In this document: positions 32,901 to 44,911 of the stretch, one piece after another
Layout of the letters: each line of letters starts with the position of its first letter
Position numbering within the stretch: position 1 is the stretch's first letter
DNA from: Pseudopithomyces maydicus
Taxonomy: Eukaryota > Ascomycota > Dothideomycetes > Pleosporales > Didymosphaeriaceae
Assembly: GCA_026873275.1 (NCBI GenBank)
Contig: JANTUC010000004.1
Span: 2,232,001 to 2,296,000 of the forward strand
Direction: 5' to 3'
Length of the DNA: 64,000 bases
Translations under genes and position numbers: made by a program
Notes under the pieces: generated by a model
Told to the model about the DNA's origin: nothing
Seen by the model: only the letters and a program-made list of their open reading frames with translations
Databases searched by the model: none

Positions 32901-33726
32901 TGTTGTTTGGGAAGATTTTCAGTTAGTATGTGAGGTATGAACTTGCCATGCATCATATCAGTTTGGGAATTTGAAGAGTGCGATTCGTTCGCTTGCCAGC
33001 CCAATACTATTGAACTGAATCATTATATCGGACTAACTGTGAAGCCTTTGTGGATTGTCGTGCATTGTATCTTCATACGCCCACTCTGATGATATGCTAC
33101 GCATGATAGACGGCGTGCATGGCAAGTTGAACAGATGTCACCAGAAAGACCAAAACCATCAAATACTTTTATGGTTCAAGGCCTATCACTCGCACGTATT
33201 TAAAGACCAAGATCTAATATCTTTTACAAATGCTCAAGTACAGACTGTTTCTATGCGAACCTTGCAAGATTGATAGATAGTCTACTCAACAGGTGCAAGT
33301 GTAGCCGCGATATAACTAATTGCCTATGCTCAATTAAATTAATAAAACTATATCTTGGGGCTGATAGTGACAGACTGGCAAATTCAGAAACATTGAATGT
33401 TTAACGATAGATTCAACATGATCGTGTACATATGCGTAATCTAGCGTACATAGCCTTGCACCAAACGCCTTCTTGGCCCTTCGCTGGGACCATTGTGTAT
33501 ATGTACCCTCCAAATCGCTACAAAACTCTGCACCTACCCAGAGGACAGAACACCTAACTCCAAATATGCGTATGTTTTGGTTTTCCAGCTCCCAGAATGC
33601 AGCGTCCCAGTTGTAGTTAGATTGTCAGAGAATATTTGCGCCAAGGCTATCCAGTGCTCGGGATCTTTTGCCGGCCTTCCAAACTTCCAATCCTCACTTC
33701 ACCACATTATCCCCTCGAAATGATTG
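29905..33726. other. 3.8 kb gene-poor stretch
   Basis: No gene is supported. The first 300 bases are likely 3' UTR of the Ser/Pro gene, and the last 300 bases 3' UTR of the NirA-like gene. Composition changes from mixed to AT-rich between about 32,250 and 33,500. A 20-bp perfect palindrome (CAAGCATGCATGCATGCTTG) lies at 32464-32483. A minus-strand cysteine-rich frame at about 31243-31503 was examined and not accepted. Confidence 0.45.
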
Positions 33727-36455
33727 TCATCGACCCATATTTCCTTGACCGCTCCACCAACTCGCATCGAAAGAGTGGCCTGCTCCATCCTGCACCCCAG
33801 GAACGTGTCCACTCATCTGCGGGCTTTCGCTATAATGCGGCACTTCTGCAGTTGAGTATCCAACATGTTCACCACTGCCGTGTTGATATCCCTGATGGCT
33901 GTTGCCATCGTACGCATTTGATTGGTCATGATTCCAATTCTCGCTCATCTTGAATCCATCCCTGCCAAAGCGATCCCATTCGTTGGAGCTGCCCAGCATG
34001 TTGTCCAAGTCCATAGGCCCGACCGGGTAACTATTCCGCGGCAAAATGGGTACTCCCATCCCGGCCATGTTCGGCAGAGGGTTCCAGAATAGAGTTTCGG
34101 CAGAGCCAGTAGTTTGTGGTGCGTGCGTTACAGGGACGTCATCTTGAGGCGTGGTTACAGAGGAGGGCGAGTACGATTGTACAATGTGCGGACGAGGTCT
34201 ATGGGTTTGAGTCTGAGTGCGGAGTATGTTGGCCTGAGAAGTGGCTGGATGAGAAGGAGGTTGCTGTATAGGGTGTGCAAACATGCTCAAAGACTCTCTT
34301 CGGGCAGAAATCGCCGACGATGGGACAGGGCTGTGCTCTGATTCGACTTTCATTCGACTCGGAACTGCAGTATTCAATCGGGGAGCAGGGGTGGAAGGCT
34401 TCGATGTGACAGGTATGACCCTAGGCTTTGGTATCAGCTTGCTGTTGCGCAATTCTTCAGGAAATTCCAGACTCCACGCCTTTGAAGCTTCGTATATAAT
34501 TCTAAAGGCTCGAGCCCCGAACCAGTGACAAATGCTCAGGTCTTCTAAGCCTTGAAGTCCTTCAACTAGGTAACGGTATGAACTTGATGCGTATGTAGGC
34601 TCCTTGGAAAAACTGAGGTGTACAATGCAGTTCGATAGCAGGATGTGAGTCAAAACTAGTTGACATGTGCGCATTGGATAAAACGATCGGTACTGACGGA
34701 GAAGTTCGGAGACGTTGTTGGCGGCTTGAATGCAGGCATCTCGGGGCCTGAGTTTGAAGTTTATGAGATCGATTTTGAGCATAGGCCTAAAGAGATGCCC
34801 AATCGCGGTGTGGTACAACATGCTGTTCACATTAGCAATAGTCCATGTTTTCACTTCCAGAACACGTACTGAAGCACAATGATGTGTGGTTGCGCATTCG
34901 AGTTACCGCAGAGTTGTAGCGGGGGCGGGAGGTTTTTGAACCATTCCAAGTATTTGTTGTGGCAGTTTATCAACTTTATGTCCGTCAAACGACCACTAGG
35001 AGCGTAGAACATATAGTTGTTATCGTTGATCAACTCGGAAAGAGCGCTGAATTCCTGGAGAAACATTCGACTTGTCACCATGGTAGGAGAGGGCTGTGAC
35101 GATCTGATATAGGCATCTGGATGCAGACCGCCCGGCGGTTCGTCCAAGATGGGCTTGTCGAGCGTGATGGCTACTCTTGGGAGTTGAGATATCCTGCCAA
35201 TGCAAATAGACCAGACGGTATCCACTGTGAAGCAGCCCCAGAAGGTCACTTTGCGTACTTCAGTCTCTGAAGGTGTCAGGCCCATGGCTGGTGCTGCTGA
35301 ATTCTTCAAGTGTAATCCCATTTCGATGGCCATGCGCATGCATCTCCCCATGTAGGCAAAACCGGACGAGTCTCTGCCAGCTGACGGCTCGCGCATAGCC
35401 ATGATGCAAAGAGCTTGTATGGTCGTAAGCGAAGAAGCGTCGTCCTCGTATAGTAGCCTTCGAGCTTCTTCGAAGAAGTGGTCACCGGCGGTCCGGAAGT
35501 TGTCTGGATCGGTCCTGGCTGCTGGCTCATCGGAGAAGTGACAGGCGTAGGCGAGTATGGCGTTCACCAGCAAGACACTGCAGTACTTTTCCCGTCCGCT
35601 CCTGAAGTCCTTGTAGAAGCACTCGCGTGAGAAGATGACATAAAAGGGATGGGACCAACGGAAGTACAGGTCGAGCAGACGCTCCACAAAGCCGACGTCC
35701 CGCGTGATGCTTGTCCAGGTTGGGCTGGTGCGCTCGACGCTCGACGCGCGAGGCATTGCGCGTGTGTAGTTTTCATCCTCAGGAACCAGGGACAAGTTGC
35801 TAGTGTGGCCAAAGTACCTGCTCTCGCCAGTCTGGGTCATGGCGGGCTTGCCCAGCAGCATGGAGAGCTCGCTCTCGAGCGACTGCGGCTCGAGGGGGTG
35901 CTGGGCGGCAGCGTGACCGTCTTGCGCCAGGTGTCGGCCAGGGCAGCCAGGTCGAGACGGGCATCTTTGCGAATGTGCTGGATCAGCTCGTTGACCTCGG
36001 CCTCGGGCAGGTTGCGGATGGAGGTGATGAGGAATTCAGCGTTGTCGTTGACAGGTAAAACTGAAGAAGAGGAGGCTGTTTGCGACGACGAGGCATCGCG
36101 TTTTGTGCCGGCCTTGCTGCGGCGGCTTTCGCTTTCGGCATCGTAGTGGCATGGTGTTTTGTACACGGCGGTGCAGGTCGCACAGTTGGGTGTCCCGCCA
36201 TCGCACTGTGTATTCAAGTCAGCAATATGTGGTTGGCAGGGGACAACACCATGAATCTTCACCTCTGACTGGGCGTCACAGCCCAAGCGCGTCCGCGGAG
36301 CGTCCGCTGTCAGACCACCACGCATGCAATGGATTGCCTACCTTGGACTTTCGTTTTCTGCATGGCACGCATGCTGATTGCACGCACCGTCTTTTGCTGG
36401 CCTTGGGCTCGCCCGCGGACCCAGAATCCTCTTCCTTCACTGCACCGCGGACCAT
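33727..36455 (-). CDS. NirA-like Zn2Cys6 fungal transcription factor, frame broken in G run
   Basis: Exon 1 (36342-36455) begins MVRGAVKEEDSG and carries the first half of a zinc cluster. Exon 2 (34855-36205) completes it: C-x2-C-x6-C-x6-C-x2-C-x7-C, with CRKRKSKCDG then NCATCTAVYKTPCHYD. A linker and the fungal-specific middle homology domain follow (LDLYFRWSHPFYVIFSRECF, GRCMRMAIEMGLHL, RKVTFWGCFTVDTVWS). Exon 3 (33727-34822) holds the rest and a Gln/Pro/Ser-rich tail. The intron between exons 2 and 3 is only 32 bp (GTGAAA, TGCTAAT branch, ACAG). Frame is lost at the five-G run 35894-35898 (plus strand). With one more base all exons sum to 853 codons. The zinc cluster and the following Arg-Arg-Ser segment resemble NirA, the nitrate-assimilation activator; this is family resemblance only. 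Confidence 0.85.
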
Positions 36456-37527
36456 TGTTGTGCGCGGAGCAGGAACAGGTGCGCTTGGGAGTTTAACAGG
36501 GTCACTTCATGCCTGTACTGGAGAAAAGAAAACACAACTTTGGCCACTGGACCTCGAGGAACGTATTAGTGACGTGCAGCTAAGGGCAAAACGCGAAATG
36601 CCCACCCTTTCGAGTTCCAGCCCAGCACCACGCGAACAGAAGGTATGATGGGGCCCTTGCGCTTTTGCCATCCACCAGATGGCCGAACGAGGGCGAGATG
36701 ATAGGCGGAGATGCTGGAAGCGAGCTTTCATAGATGCCGAGCATCGATTCGAGAATTGGATCATACAGTGCTGAGTAATGCATGCCATTCTGTGAATGCC
36801 ATGGTGTCATGGTTGTGGCAAAACTCTGTTTGTGCATCACACATAACATTCTCCGCCACTCTACCCGCGCACTCGTGCTCGCAAAACGCTGCGTGGAGGT
36901 GCATCCTGATCTTCGATACGAGTAGTCCTGACCTCTGCCGGTTTCGCATCCAGTGTGTCCTTCGGTAACGTCTGGTAAGGGGGTCCCGCCAGGCGAGGCT
37001 CCACGCTAGTAGATCTAGTGCCGTCCACAGGCAGTTTTATAGCCGAAAGAAGTTTAACAGTGCCCATGCCATTACCCGATGGCAGCTCGTCTACAGAAGC
37101 CAAACAGGCCTGATCCGTTAGCTCAGAGACCCGGTTCGGAGATAGAGGGCACCGATATATCCCTTCCTGCTTGAGCTTCTGATGGTGACATTCTTGAAAC
37201 TAGTTGCGGTAGTCTAAGCCGCTGAGCGCTGTTAGCTGTACTCACCCCTTTGCAAGTTGCTCTGTACATTTCCCCCCAAACCATCTTCTGCTTACCTGCG
37301 CCCATTGGGTGTGTGCATAGAAGAAATTGAAATCAAGAAACACTCTTTCCGTCGTGTAGCCTGGGTAACGTAAAAAAAATCATTCAAGCCGAGTGCCCTG
37401 GTTCACGTTCAACAACATATGCTTGTCCAGTCTCAAGCACGTCGAAACGAAACCAAAACTGCTGATGTGTCATTCCGTTCTTGAATGTTTACACGCAAGG
37501 CTTTTCGTATATGCTTATTTTCTACAA
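36456..37527. other. Intergenic NirA-like gene / chorismate synthase
   Basis: About 1.07 kb between same-strand genes. Promoter of the NirA-like gene and 3' flank of chorismate synthase. No other feature is supported. Confidence 0.4.
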
Positions 37528-38880
37528 CTACGATTGAACGCCATTCTGTGTCTCCTGTACCGGGATGACGCCCTTCAGCGGTGGTAGGAGTGCTCTCGCC
37601 GCCGTCCTTGCTTGCTGCGCTAGCACAGCATCCATGATCACCAACGCTGCCATGGCCTCTACAATGGGTACTGCACGTGGCACTACGCACGGATCGTGCC
37701 GTCCCTTCGCCTCGAGCACGCCCTCGGTGGTGTCATAATTCGCCGTCGTTTGCGCCTGGCCAATCGTCGCAGGAGGCTTGAAAGCGACCGTGAAGTAGAT
37801 AGGCGCACCGTTCGAGATACCACCCTGGATACCTCCAGAGTTGTTTGTCTTGGTCGTCAGACGCGGGCGCGCAACCGAAGAGTGGCCAACACCGGCCGGG
37901 ATGGCGGGTGCTTTGATAAAGGGGTCATTGTGTATCGACCCCGGAACCTGACAACCCCCGAAACCGCTGCCAATTTCGAAGCCCTTGGTTGCGGGTATGC
38001 TAAGCATGGCATGCCCTAGTGTTGCTTCTAGCTTATCAAAGCACGGCTCGCCTAGACCGCTCGGGCAATTGCGGATCACGCATGTCACGGTTCCACCGAT
38101 GCTGTCTTCCTTCTCCTTGTAATCCGCAACCAGTTGCTCCATGCGCTTTGTGACATCGTCGTTCGGGCATCGCACAGGAAGGAATTGATCGACTTGCTCA
38201 CGCGTTATCGAATCGATGAGCTTGAGGTATTCGGGATTTGTGGCGCAGGTAGGATGTTCGGGGGTGGGTGGGAAGAGGTACTCATTGCCAATGGAGTTTG
38301 TGAAGGCGACGATTTCGACACCATAAGCTTCACGTAGGTATTTCTCTGCAATGGCGCCTGCAGCGACTCGTCCTGTCTCGCATTAGTCCTGGCTAACGAG
38401 GCAATTGAATGAGAAGGACCCCACGTACCAATGGTCTCTCGGGCACTACTCCTGCCACCGCCAGAGCTCGCCTTGACACCGTACTTCTCCATGTACGTCC
38501 AGTCTGCGTGGCTAGGCCTTGGGTAGATATCCATAGTCTGGTTTCCATAATCCTGCTTCCTCTGGTTCTCGTTCATGACGCGCATGCCAATCGGCGTTCC
38601 CAGCGTAATGCCAAACTCAGTGCCCGACTGGATTTCCACCCTGTCCTTCTCATTGCGGGGAGTTGTGATTGCGCTTTGACCCGGTCGTCGGCGCGTCATC
38701 TGGGGCTGGATGTCCGCCTCTGTGAGGGCCATGCCCGGCGGGCAGCCATCCACTATGCACCCCACCGACAGGCAGTGGGACTCGCCGTAGCTGTGCAAAA
38801 TATCAATCAATCATGGTCTATTCATGGTCTTCGCAAGTGACATACGTCGTTACTCTGAAATGCGTGCCAAAAGTCGACAT
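37528..38880 (-). CDS. ARO2: Chorismate synthase
   Basis: Three exons, 38846-38880, 38429-38790 and 37528-38372, give 413 residues. The N-terminus MSTFGTHFRVTTYGESHC is the family signature. It is followed by GCIVDGCPPGM, RRRPGQS, the PRPSHADWTYMEKYG segment and SSGGGRSSARET, all parts of the FMN/EPSP site. C-terminal GSGFGGCQVPGS, SGGIQGGISNG and RHDPCVVPRAVPIVEAM are also conserved. The enzyme converts EPSP to chorismate with reduced FMN, the last step of the shikimate pathway. Fungal enzymes are bifunctional, with their own flavin reductase activity (known for the family). Both introns have good signals. A short promoter of about 280 bp separates it from the RhoGAP gene end. Confidence 0.97.
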
Positions 38881-39161
38881 TGTGGCGGGTAAACAGTTGG
38901 TGTTCGTCGAAGAGTCATGTACTAGTCGACAAATTTACTTGTGAGAAGCTGGGCCATGTCATCAATCCTGCGGCTGGCTAGGATGCGGGGCGATATCGGA
39001 TGCACGGACCGCACTCAACGATCGGCCCACAGTTACAAATAACTAAAGCATTCCGTTTTGCAGCAGATTACATAGAGGGAGCCGTATACACAACCGAGGG
39101 AATTAAAGATATATTTTGTTTGGGTATCGAATCTGTATTAGGGAGAAAAGGAATATGGAGC

Positions 39162-41623
39162 TCAGTGTTTGCGTCCAGCCTCCACCAAGACGCTGGCAGT
39201 TCCGGCCCTCTCCTCGTACAAACGTCGTAAATCGTCAACCGATTTCTTCTTCAAGTTAAGTTTGCGAGGATTGCTGGGTGGTGCGAGAGTGTGGTCCTTC
39301 TTAGATGTCTCGAAAGAGGGCATCCGCTGCAATAAAGCAGGCGATGGGGTCCGCGGCTTAGGGGCAGGCACCGGAAGTGAGGTGGATTTTGAGGCAGGAC
39401 GGTTAGTGAATGGATTGGGTGGGACTACAGGACGCGCTAGCGACTGTATGTTCGGGGTGCGATTTGCACTCGCTGGAAGACTAGGCCGACGAAAGTCGTT
39501 GGAAGGAGAGGGCATTGTCGTTGGAGGAAATTCAACAGAGGTAGCACTTGTCGGAGACGATCCTTGGGACGCAGTGTACTTTCCAGACACCGCTTTGCGT
39601 TTCAAAGGCGGTGCTGTCCCTCCCCCTGGCTTGCCAATAGAAAGATTGGCCAAACCTGGTAAGGGCATGGCAGAGCCTTTGAGCTCCGATGGCTTGGGTG
39701 CTCTCGGTGGTGTCTCATTCTCTTCTTCCAGTCTATGTACTTGCAACTGCGCATCCATTATCAACTGTGCTGTTTCAGCACTATCAATCTGCTCTGCTGT
39801 CAGGGTTTTCCTTTTTGGAAGAACGATTTGAGGAGGAGCATAAGAATCGCCACTATTCGTACCAGATTTCTTTTCGTCCGGAAACTGTGCACTAGTGTTT
39901 GGATTTTCTCGTCGTGGTGCGAAGCCGTCTGTGGTCGCAGCATAAGTTAGAGGAGAAGAATCTATCGGGCTGTCGGTAACAATGGTAGAGTATCGTGGAG
40001 GAACTTGAAGGGGAGGAGCTGGTTTACGTTTTGTGGCGTTGTCATTAGACGAACGACCAGATACGACGCCTGCACGGGGTGGCAGAGCTGGCGGCATCTC
40101 TGTTGGCTTCTCGTTGTCTTGCAGGACAATCCCACTGGACTGCAGCTCATCCCACGTCTTTCCGTCCTCCGTGCGTTTGTGTTGTTCCAGAGGATCTTCC
40201 CAATCGCTCTGGTTTTGCGGTAGTTCCAAGGCCTCTCTGAAAGCAGCCTCGGTCTCACCGCAAGCTTCGCGCAAACCGTGAGTCCACAATTCGATGGCCT
40301 CTGTAAAGATCCTTCGTACGATGGAGGACATCTTGGCATCCTCGAGCTGATCAGGACCGTGTAGTAAAGCAGGTGCGAGACACACAGCCAGGTTTTCAGG
40401 TGTCATCTTATTCTGCTCTTCACGCGCTGCGACTGCACTCAAAGTAGGCAACAGGTGCTTGACTAGGATCTCGCGGGAGATAGCAGGGAGGAATGACCAT
40501 TCAGAGGAGGGGGAGACCAACTCCTTGAGTCGCTCGAGGTCGGGCACATCGTCAGGGTCGCCATACAGGCGCTTCAAGTCGTGATAAGACGACTGTGGAA
40601 AGATTGGCTGGCGTAGACCTGCATACCAGGCCTTGATGAGTGCAGCAGCCATGAATACTGAATAGGCATCTCGTGGGTCTATCTCGTTGATGATCTCGTC
40701 CTGGTGTTCGGCGTGTGGATACAGCGGCAGCTGCAACGTAGCGCCGTTGTCCTTCCAGACAATATATTTTTGTCCCCTGTCATATGCCTCCTTGAGGACA
40801 TCTCGAAGCTTAGAGTGCGGTGGTACACGGAACAAGCCCTCCGCCCTGATATTTTCTTCCAGGAGAATGAAGGCAGTGGTTTCCCGCAACACTCTTGGCA
40901 GCCTCGGTGTACCCTTGCTGCCGATGGGCAGTGGTTGACGAGCACCAAAAGCTCGACGACCGCTAGCATATGGAGCGAATATGTCTTCGGAAACCCGTCG
41001 GTCGTACAGATAGGTGGAGGGGGGATGAGCAGATCTTCGATGGGGATGTGCAGCGCCAGGTTGGTCAAGTCAGATGCTGTGTGGAGTCAGTAGTTTGAAA
41101 GCCAGGCAACGTATCATACCATACCGTGTATAATCTTCCTCCGAAACTTCGGGCTCACTATCGTCGAGAAAACTTCGGTGAGGATTCTGACCCAGGCCTT
41201 CTCGTGCACGATGTACAGCTTCTGCAGTCTCTTGCGCATCGCGCGTGAGAGGACGTGGTATGCTTGAAGAAACCATCCCCAGCCAGGGCGGTTCCTTTTG
41301 GAGGTAGCAGAGCCGTCCGAGTCCCCAGCGAAAAAGACGACCTCATATTCGAAACCCCTCACCAAGTCATCCTCTTCAGGTAGCCGCGCCAGCACATATG
41401 GCAGGAGGGAATCGAAGTTTTCCTCGCGGGAATCGGGAAGGGCAGCAGCGTTAAGAATATATACGGGCCTGTTCTCCCTCGAAGGAATGGGCGACTGGAA
41501 GAGTATGCTCGCAGCGTGTCTGGCTAGCTCGGGGGAGTAGTCGGGCGATTCTTGTCGCGGGGGAACCGCAGAAAGCGACGAGCTGCGCAACCGACCGGCG
41601 ATATGGGCGCGTAGTCCGCTCAT
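39162..41623 (-). CDS. Rho GTPase-activating protein with CRAL-TRIO-like domain (Ecm25-like), frame broken in G run
   Basis: Exon 1 is 41125-41623 (MSGLRAHIAGRLRSSS start) and exon 2 39162-41076, with a 48-bp intron. Residues about 40-190 are a divergent CRAL-TRIO domain (PVYILNAAALPDSREENFD, then LQKLYIVHEKAWVRILTEVF). The RhoGAP domain follows, with LPRVLRETTAFILLEENIRA then EGLFRVPPHSKLR (arginine finger in GLFR) and NLAVCLAPALL. The C-terminal third is Pro-rich with SH3-type sites (PPALPPRAG, APPLQVPPRY). Frame is lost at the six-G run 41019-41024 (plus strand): IPIEDLLIPPP continues in another frame as STYLYDRRVSEDIFAPY. One added base gives 804 codons. The domain order matches yeast Ecm25 and animal ARHGAP1/8, which act on Rho/Cdc42 in polarity. 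Confidence 0.92.
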
Positions 41624-42338
41624 TGGAAGGATGCGTGTGTCCACGGCAAGGAATAACACAAGAGGTTGCAACGCGTAGAAGAGACACGTGCGGTTGTGCG
41701 GGCTGCTGAAGTGGCTGTGCGGCAGCAGATATAAGAAGTAGGCGCGACAGGGGTCCAGGCGCCAGGCGAAGACGAGCCCAAGCAAGACGTCAGAGTTGGT
41801 TCAGCGATTCTACGCCCAACGGCATAGCGCACAGCCTACGCGTTCACACATGATTTGACGGCACCCGCCATCTCAGGATAGGTTGAAACACGGCATCTTA
41901 CGTGCATCGCGAGTCGCGAATCGCTCCCAAACTTACCACGATGCTGAGCGGCCAAGAACGCCCACACCTGTATCAGCTGCATCCACACCCACCCTTTATT
42001 CACATAACAACATAAGACCGTGATAAGCTGTTTCATCATTTGGTGAATAGCCCTTAAACACTACCCGGGAATCAATGAGAGTTGGCACTAAGTTATGGCA
42101 AACAAGCCGGATGTGCCTCCGCGGTGTGAGCAAAGGCGCGATGGGAATTGGAATCATGCACAACTACGTGGGTCACACCATTTTGTTGAATTTAATAGAA
42201 CGGTTTCATTTTACAATCGCTGACATTAACTCGTAGGCAGGGTATCAAACAGTATCGTACAACTGACGTTGCCATACACCGGCAACGAAAGACATTATCA
42301 AAGACACGCTCGTGTCTTCTTCACCAGCCTTTCCTTCT
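41624..42338. other. Intergenic upstream of RhoGAP gene
   Basis: 715 bp. Promoter of the RhoGAP gene and 3' flank of the small basic protein. The RhoGAP frame could be extended upstream to about 41785 (MLGLVFAW...), but the extension is hydrophobic and Cys-rich, unlike the family. Confidence 0.4.
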
Positions 42339-42768
42339 CTAGTAGACGCGACGAGCATTGCGTCCGTCAGTTCCATGCATGCGGCGAGTACCAGCAGCCT
42401 GATGTTCGTGTTAGGTTTCTGTGACCATGTGCTCATAATCAATCAATGTCTTACCTTGAGGCCGGGACGGCGGGTGAGAGAGCCTCTGAGCTTCATCAAG
42501 GCGCCTGAGACCTTGTCGCCCATAGTGGCATGGCGCTTGTGGTGGTGAGCGGTGGTAGCACCGTGGCGGCCACCATGGACACCGGTACCGGTAGTGCGAG
42601 TGGTCTTGGTCGTAGTAGTTGTTGTTGTTGTCGTGCCAGGCGTGCGACGGGTAGTAGTACGGGTGTTGTGACCACCCCCATAAGCCTAGTCTTTAGACTG
42701 GGGCGAGTGCGGGTCGTCCTCGTGGAGGTGCGGGGAGCAGCAGTGTGGTGTGTGCGACGCATAGGCAT
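42339..42768 (-). CDS. Small Thr/His-rich basic protein, frame broken in C run
   Basis: Two exons, 42455-42768 and 42339-42398, with a 56-bp intron (GTAAGA..CAG). The start MPMRRTHHTAAPRTSTRTTR is Arg/Thr-rich. A Thr repeat (TTTTTTTTKTT) and Gly/His segment follow. The C-terminal 50 residues are the most ordered: HHHKRHATMGDKVSGALMKL, then GSLTRRPGLKAAGTRRMHG. I recall similar small proteins in other filamentous fungi with the GDKVSGAM-KLKGSLTRRPG core, but no named function. Frame is lost at the five-C run 42675-42679 (five G on the coding strand). One added base gives 124 codons. The basic composition suggests nucleic-acid binding (inference). Confidence 0.78.
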
Positions 42769-43900
42769 TTTGAGTAATGGTTTGATGGTGGTTTGTATTT
42801 GTGTTGTTTAAGTATGCTTGAGTTGGGGCGAGTTGAGCTGTACTTGTGTAGAATAGGTACTTTTGCAGTGTTGTGAGGATAGGGCGAAGACGATATAGGC
42901 CCAGTCTTTATACAATTCATCAACCTCCAACTCTCTGTCTCAAAAACAAGATGCTATGCGTTACCCTCCATACGTGGAAGCGATCACCCAGCCTTCCCGC
43001 TGCCCTGCGTCATTGCCATGCCCAGGTCGTGGCGCATGACGAACGCAGCGGCTTTCACGAGTCGTGTGGCTGGTTGCGTAACGCTCAGAGCATTTCCTTT
43101 CTTGGCCCCAACGGCCAGGATCGTTTGGTGTGATTGATGGAGATTTGCTGGGTTGTAGGAATCGGAGACCCTGTCTTTGTTGGTGGGGGGCATGACAAGG
43201 CTAGTGGACCCTGATTCCGAGATGAGCCTACGTCATACCCAGGGCCTTCCATCTCCGAACATCGTCATCGGGACCACCCAAGATTGCGAAACCGTTGGAT
43301 CGATCAGAGGTGATGGAGCCGATTACCCATACAGCCAAGGAGGCCTCGAACCACGCACTAGGTTTGTGCACTCCCGTTAGCGTCTCCTGGTTCGAGAAGG
43401 TGTTGAGGGGTAGAAGGTCAATGTGGCGGGGTACTCGCTTTCTGCCGCCTCTCCCTTCGAAGCCTACCCCTCAACACCTTGCTCATATACACGAAATTGT
43501 TGCACTGACACTCGTATCTGATACATTTACTTCAAGCTTGATCCTCCGTGTGATAGTTGGTGTATAGATAGCTGATATTTTCGCTGCAGAGCTTCGCTGT
43601 AGAGCTGACCTTGGTCCTTTTCTGCATATGCACCCTTACAAAGGCGAATCGACTTCTTTCTTGAACGTCAAGATGTAGATAACGGTAGAATATTCCGATT
43701 GCGAAGTAAATCAATAGTCATTTTCAGCAAAGGGTCCACTGTCCGCAGCCCAGGGTAACAAAGTGACCGCTAGGCTACGTCACAACAAAATCATTGATTT
43801 CGTTAAAACTTTCAGCTTGCGCCTCCATTTTCAAATACTAAACCACGATTTTACACCTTGAACTTTTGACCTATCTACTAATATCCAAACCCAAATAGCG
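42769..43900. other. Divergent intergenic with a 17-bp inverted repeat
   Basis: 1.1 kb between the small basic protein (-) and the SDR (+). It holds the inverted repeat at 43397-43480. Pyrimidine-rich leader and a CAAT-like stretch precede the SDR. No gene is supported. Confidence 0.4.
43397..43480. repeat. 17-bp perfect inverted repeat with 50-bp spacer
   Basis: The left arm AAGGTGTTGAGGGGTAG (43397-43413) is exactly complementary to the right arm 43464-43480. The complementarity extends by CTC/GAG with a one-base bulge. It could form a hairpin in DNA or RNA. No coding frame or known element accounts for it. Confidence 0.85.
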
Positions 43901-44911
43901 ATGTCTTCAGATAAAGGCCAATTCCAGTCAGGTGAGCAACATCAACTGGAGTTCCGACTACCTTGGCGATTATATGACTGACATGTCCAGGCTATCAGCC
44001 AGACGTCCAGCACCAGCCGGTTCCTGGTCTGGAGAGCAAGATGAATCCCAAAGTACGTACGACCTCGGACATCTTCAAGCAAAGCGCCATTCTTACTGAC
44101 CACTTAGCCTCAATACGACCATCTTCCTACCGCGGACGGTGGTTCACAACTATACAAGGCGGCTGGCAAGCTCGAGGGTAAGAAGGCCATCATCACAGGC
44201 GGCGATTCTGGCATCGGTCGGTCAACGGCTATCCTCTATGCCATGGAGGGCGCCGACGTCTTCATTGCGTACCTCCCTCAGGAGGACGAGGATGCACAGG
44301 AGACCAAGAAACTCGTTGAGGAGAAAGGTCGCAAATGCTACCTACACCCGACGGATCTTACCGACCGTGACAACTGCAAGAAGTTAGTGGACGAGGCAGT
44401 GAAGCAGTTAGGAGGCCTCGACATCCTAGTAAACAATGCCGCCTACCAGATGATGGTTGAGGACATCAAGGACCTAAAGGAGGAGCAGTGGATCCACACC
44501 TTCAACACAAACATCCATCCGTATTTCTACCTTGCCAAGTACTCCCTTCCGCACATGAAGCCTGGGTCTACAATCATCAACAACGCCTCTATCAACGCCT
44601 ATGTCGGCCGCCCAGATCTTCTCGACTACACCTCGACCAAGGGTGCTATTGTAGCCTTCACACGTGGCCTAAGCAACCAGTACGTTGGAAGGGGTATCCG
44701 TGTTAATGCCGTAGCGCCTGGTCCTGTCTGGACCCCTCTTATCCCAGCGACAATGAACGATGATGCCATCAAGCAGTTTACCGCGCCTATTGGACGGCCG
44801 TCGCAGCCCAGCGAGATTGCAACTTGCTTTGTCTTTCTTGCAAGTCCAGACAGCAGCTCCATCAGTGGACAAACTATTCACGCCAACGGCGGAACGATTG
44901 TCAATGGTTAA
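43901..44911 (+). CDS. Short-chain dehydrogenase/reductase (YghA-like, with N-terminal extension)
   Basis: Three exons, 43901-43931, 43991-44052 and 44108-44911, give 298 residues. An N-terminal extension of about 45 residues (GYQPDVQHQPVPGLESKM) precedes the Rossmann core, as in bacterial YghA/YhdF-type SDRs. The cofactor loop is GGDSGIG (in place of TGxxxGIG). NNAAYQ is the NNAG element, NNASIN holds the catalytic Ser, and YTSTKGA is the YxxxK pair. The end is QTIHANGGTIVNG. Acidic residues after beta-2 are absent and the substrate cannot be told. Members reduce aldehydes or ketones with NAD(P)H, probably in the cytosol. Confidence 0.93.

Noticed and set aside
32250..33700. Possible RIP-mutated transposon in the AT-rich stretch
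   Set aside because: No transposase or reverse transcriptase remnant, terminal repeats or strong TpA excess could be supported by eye.
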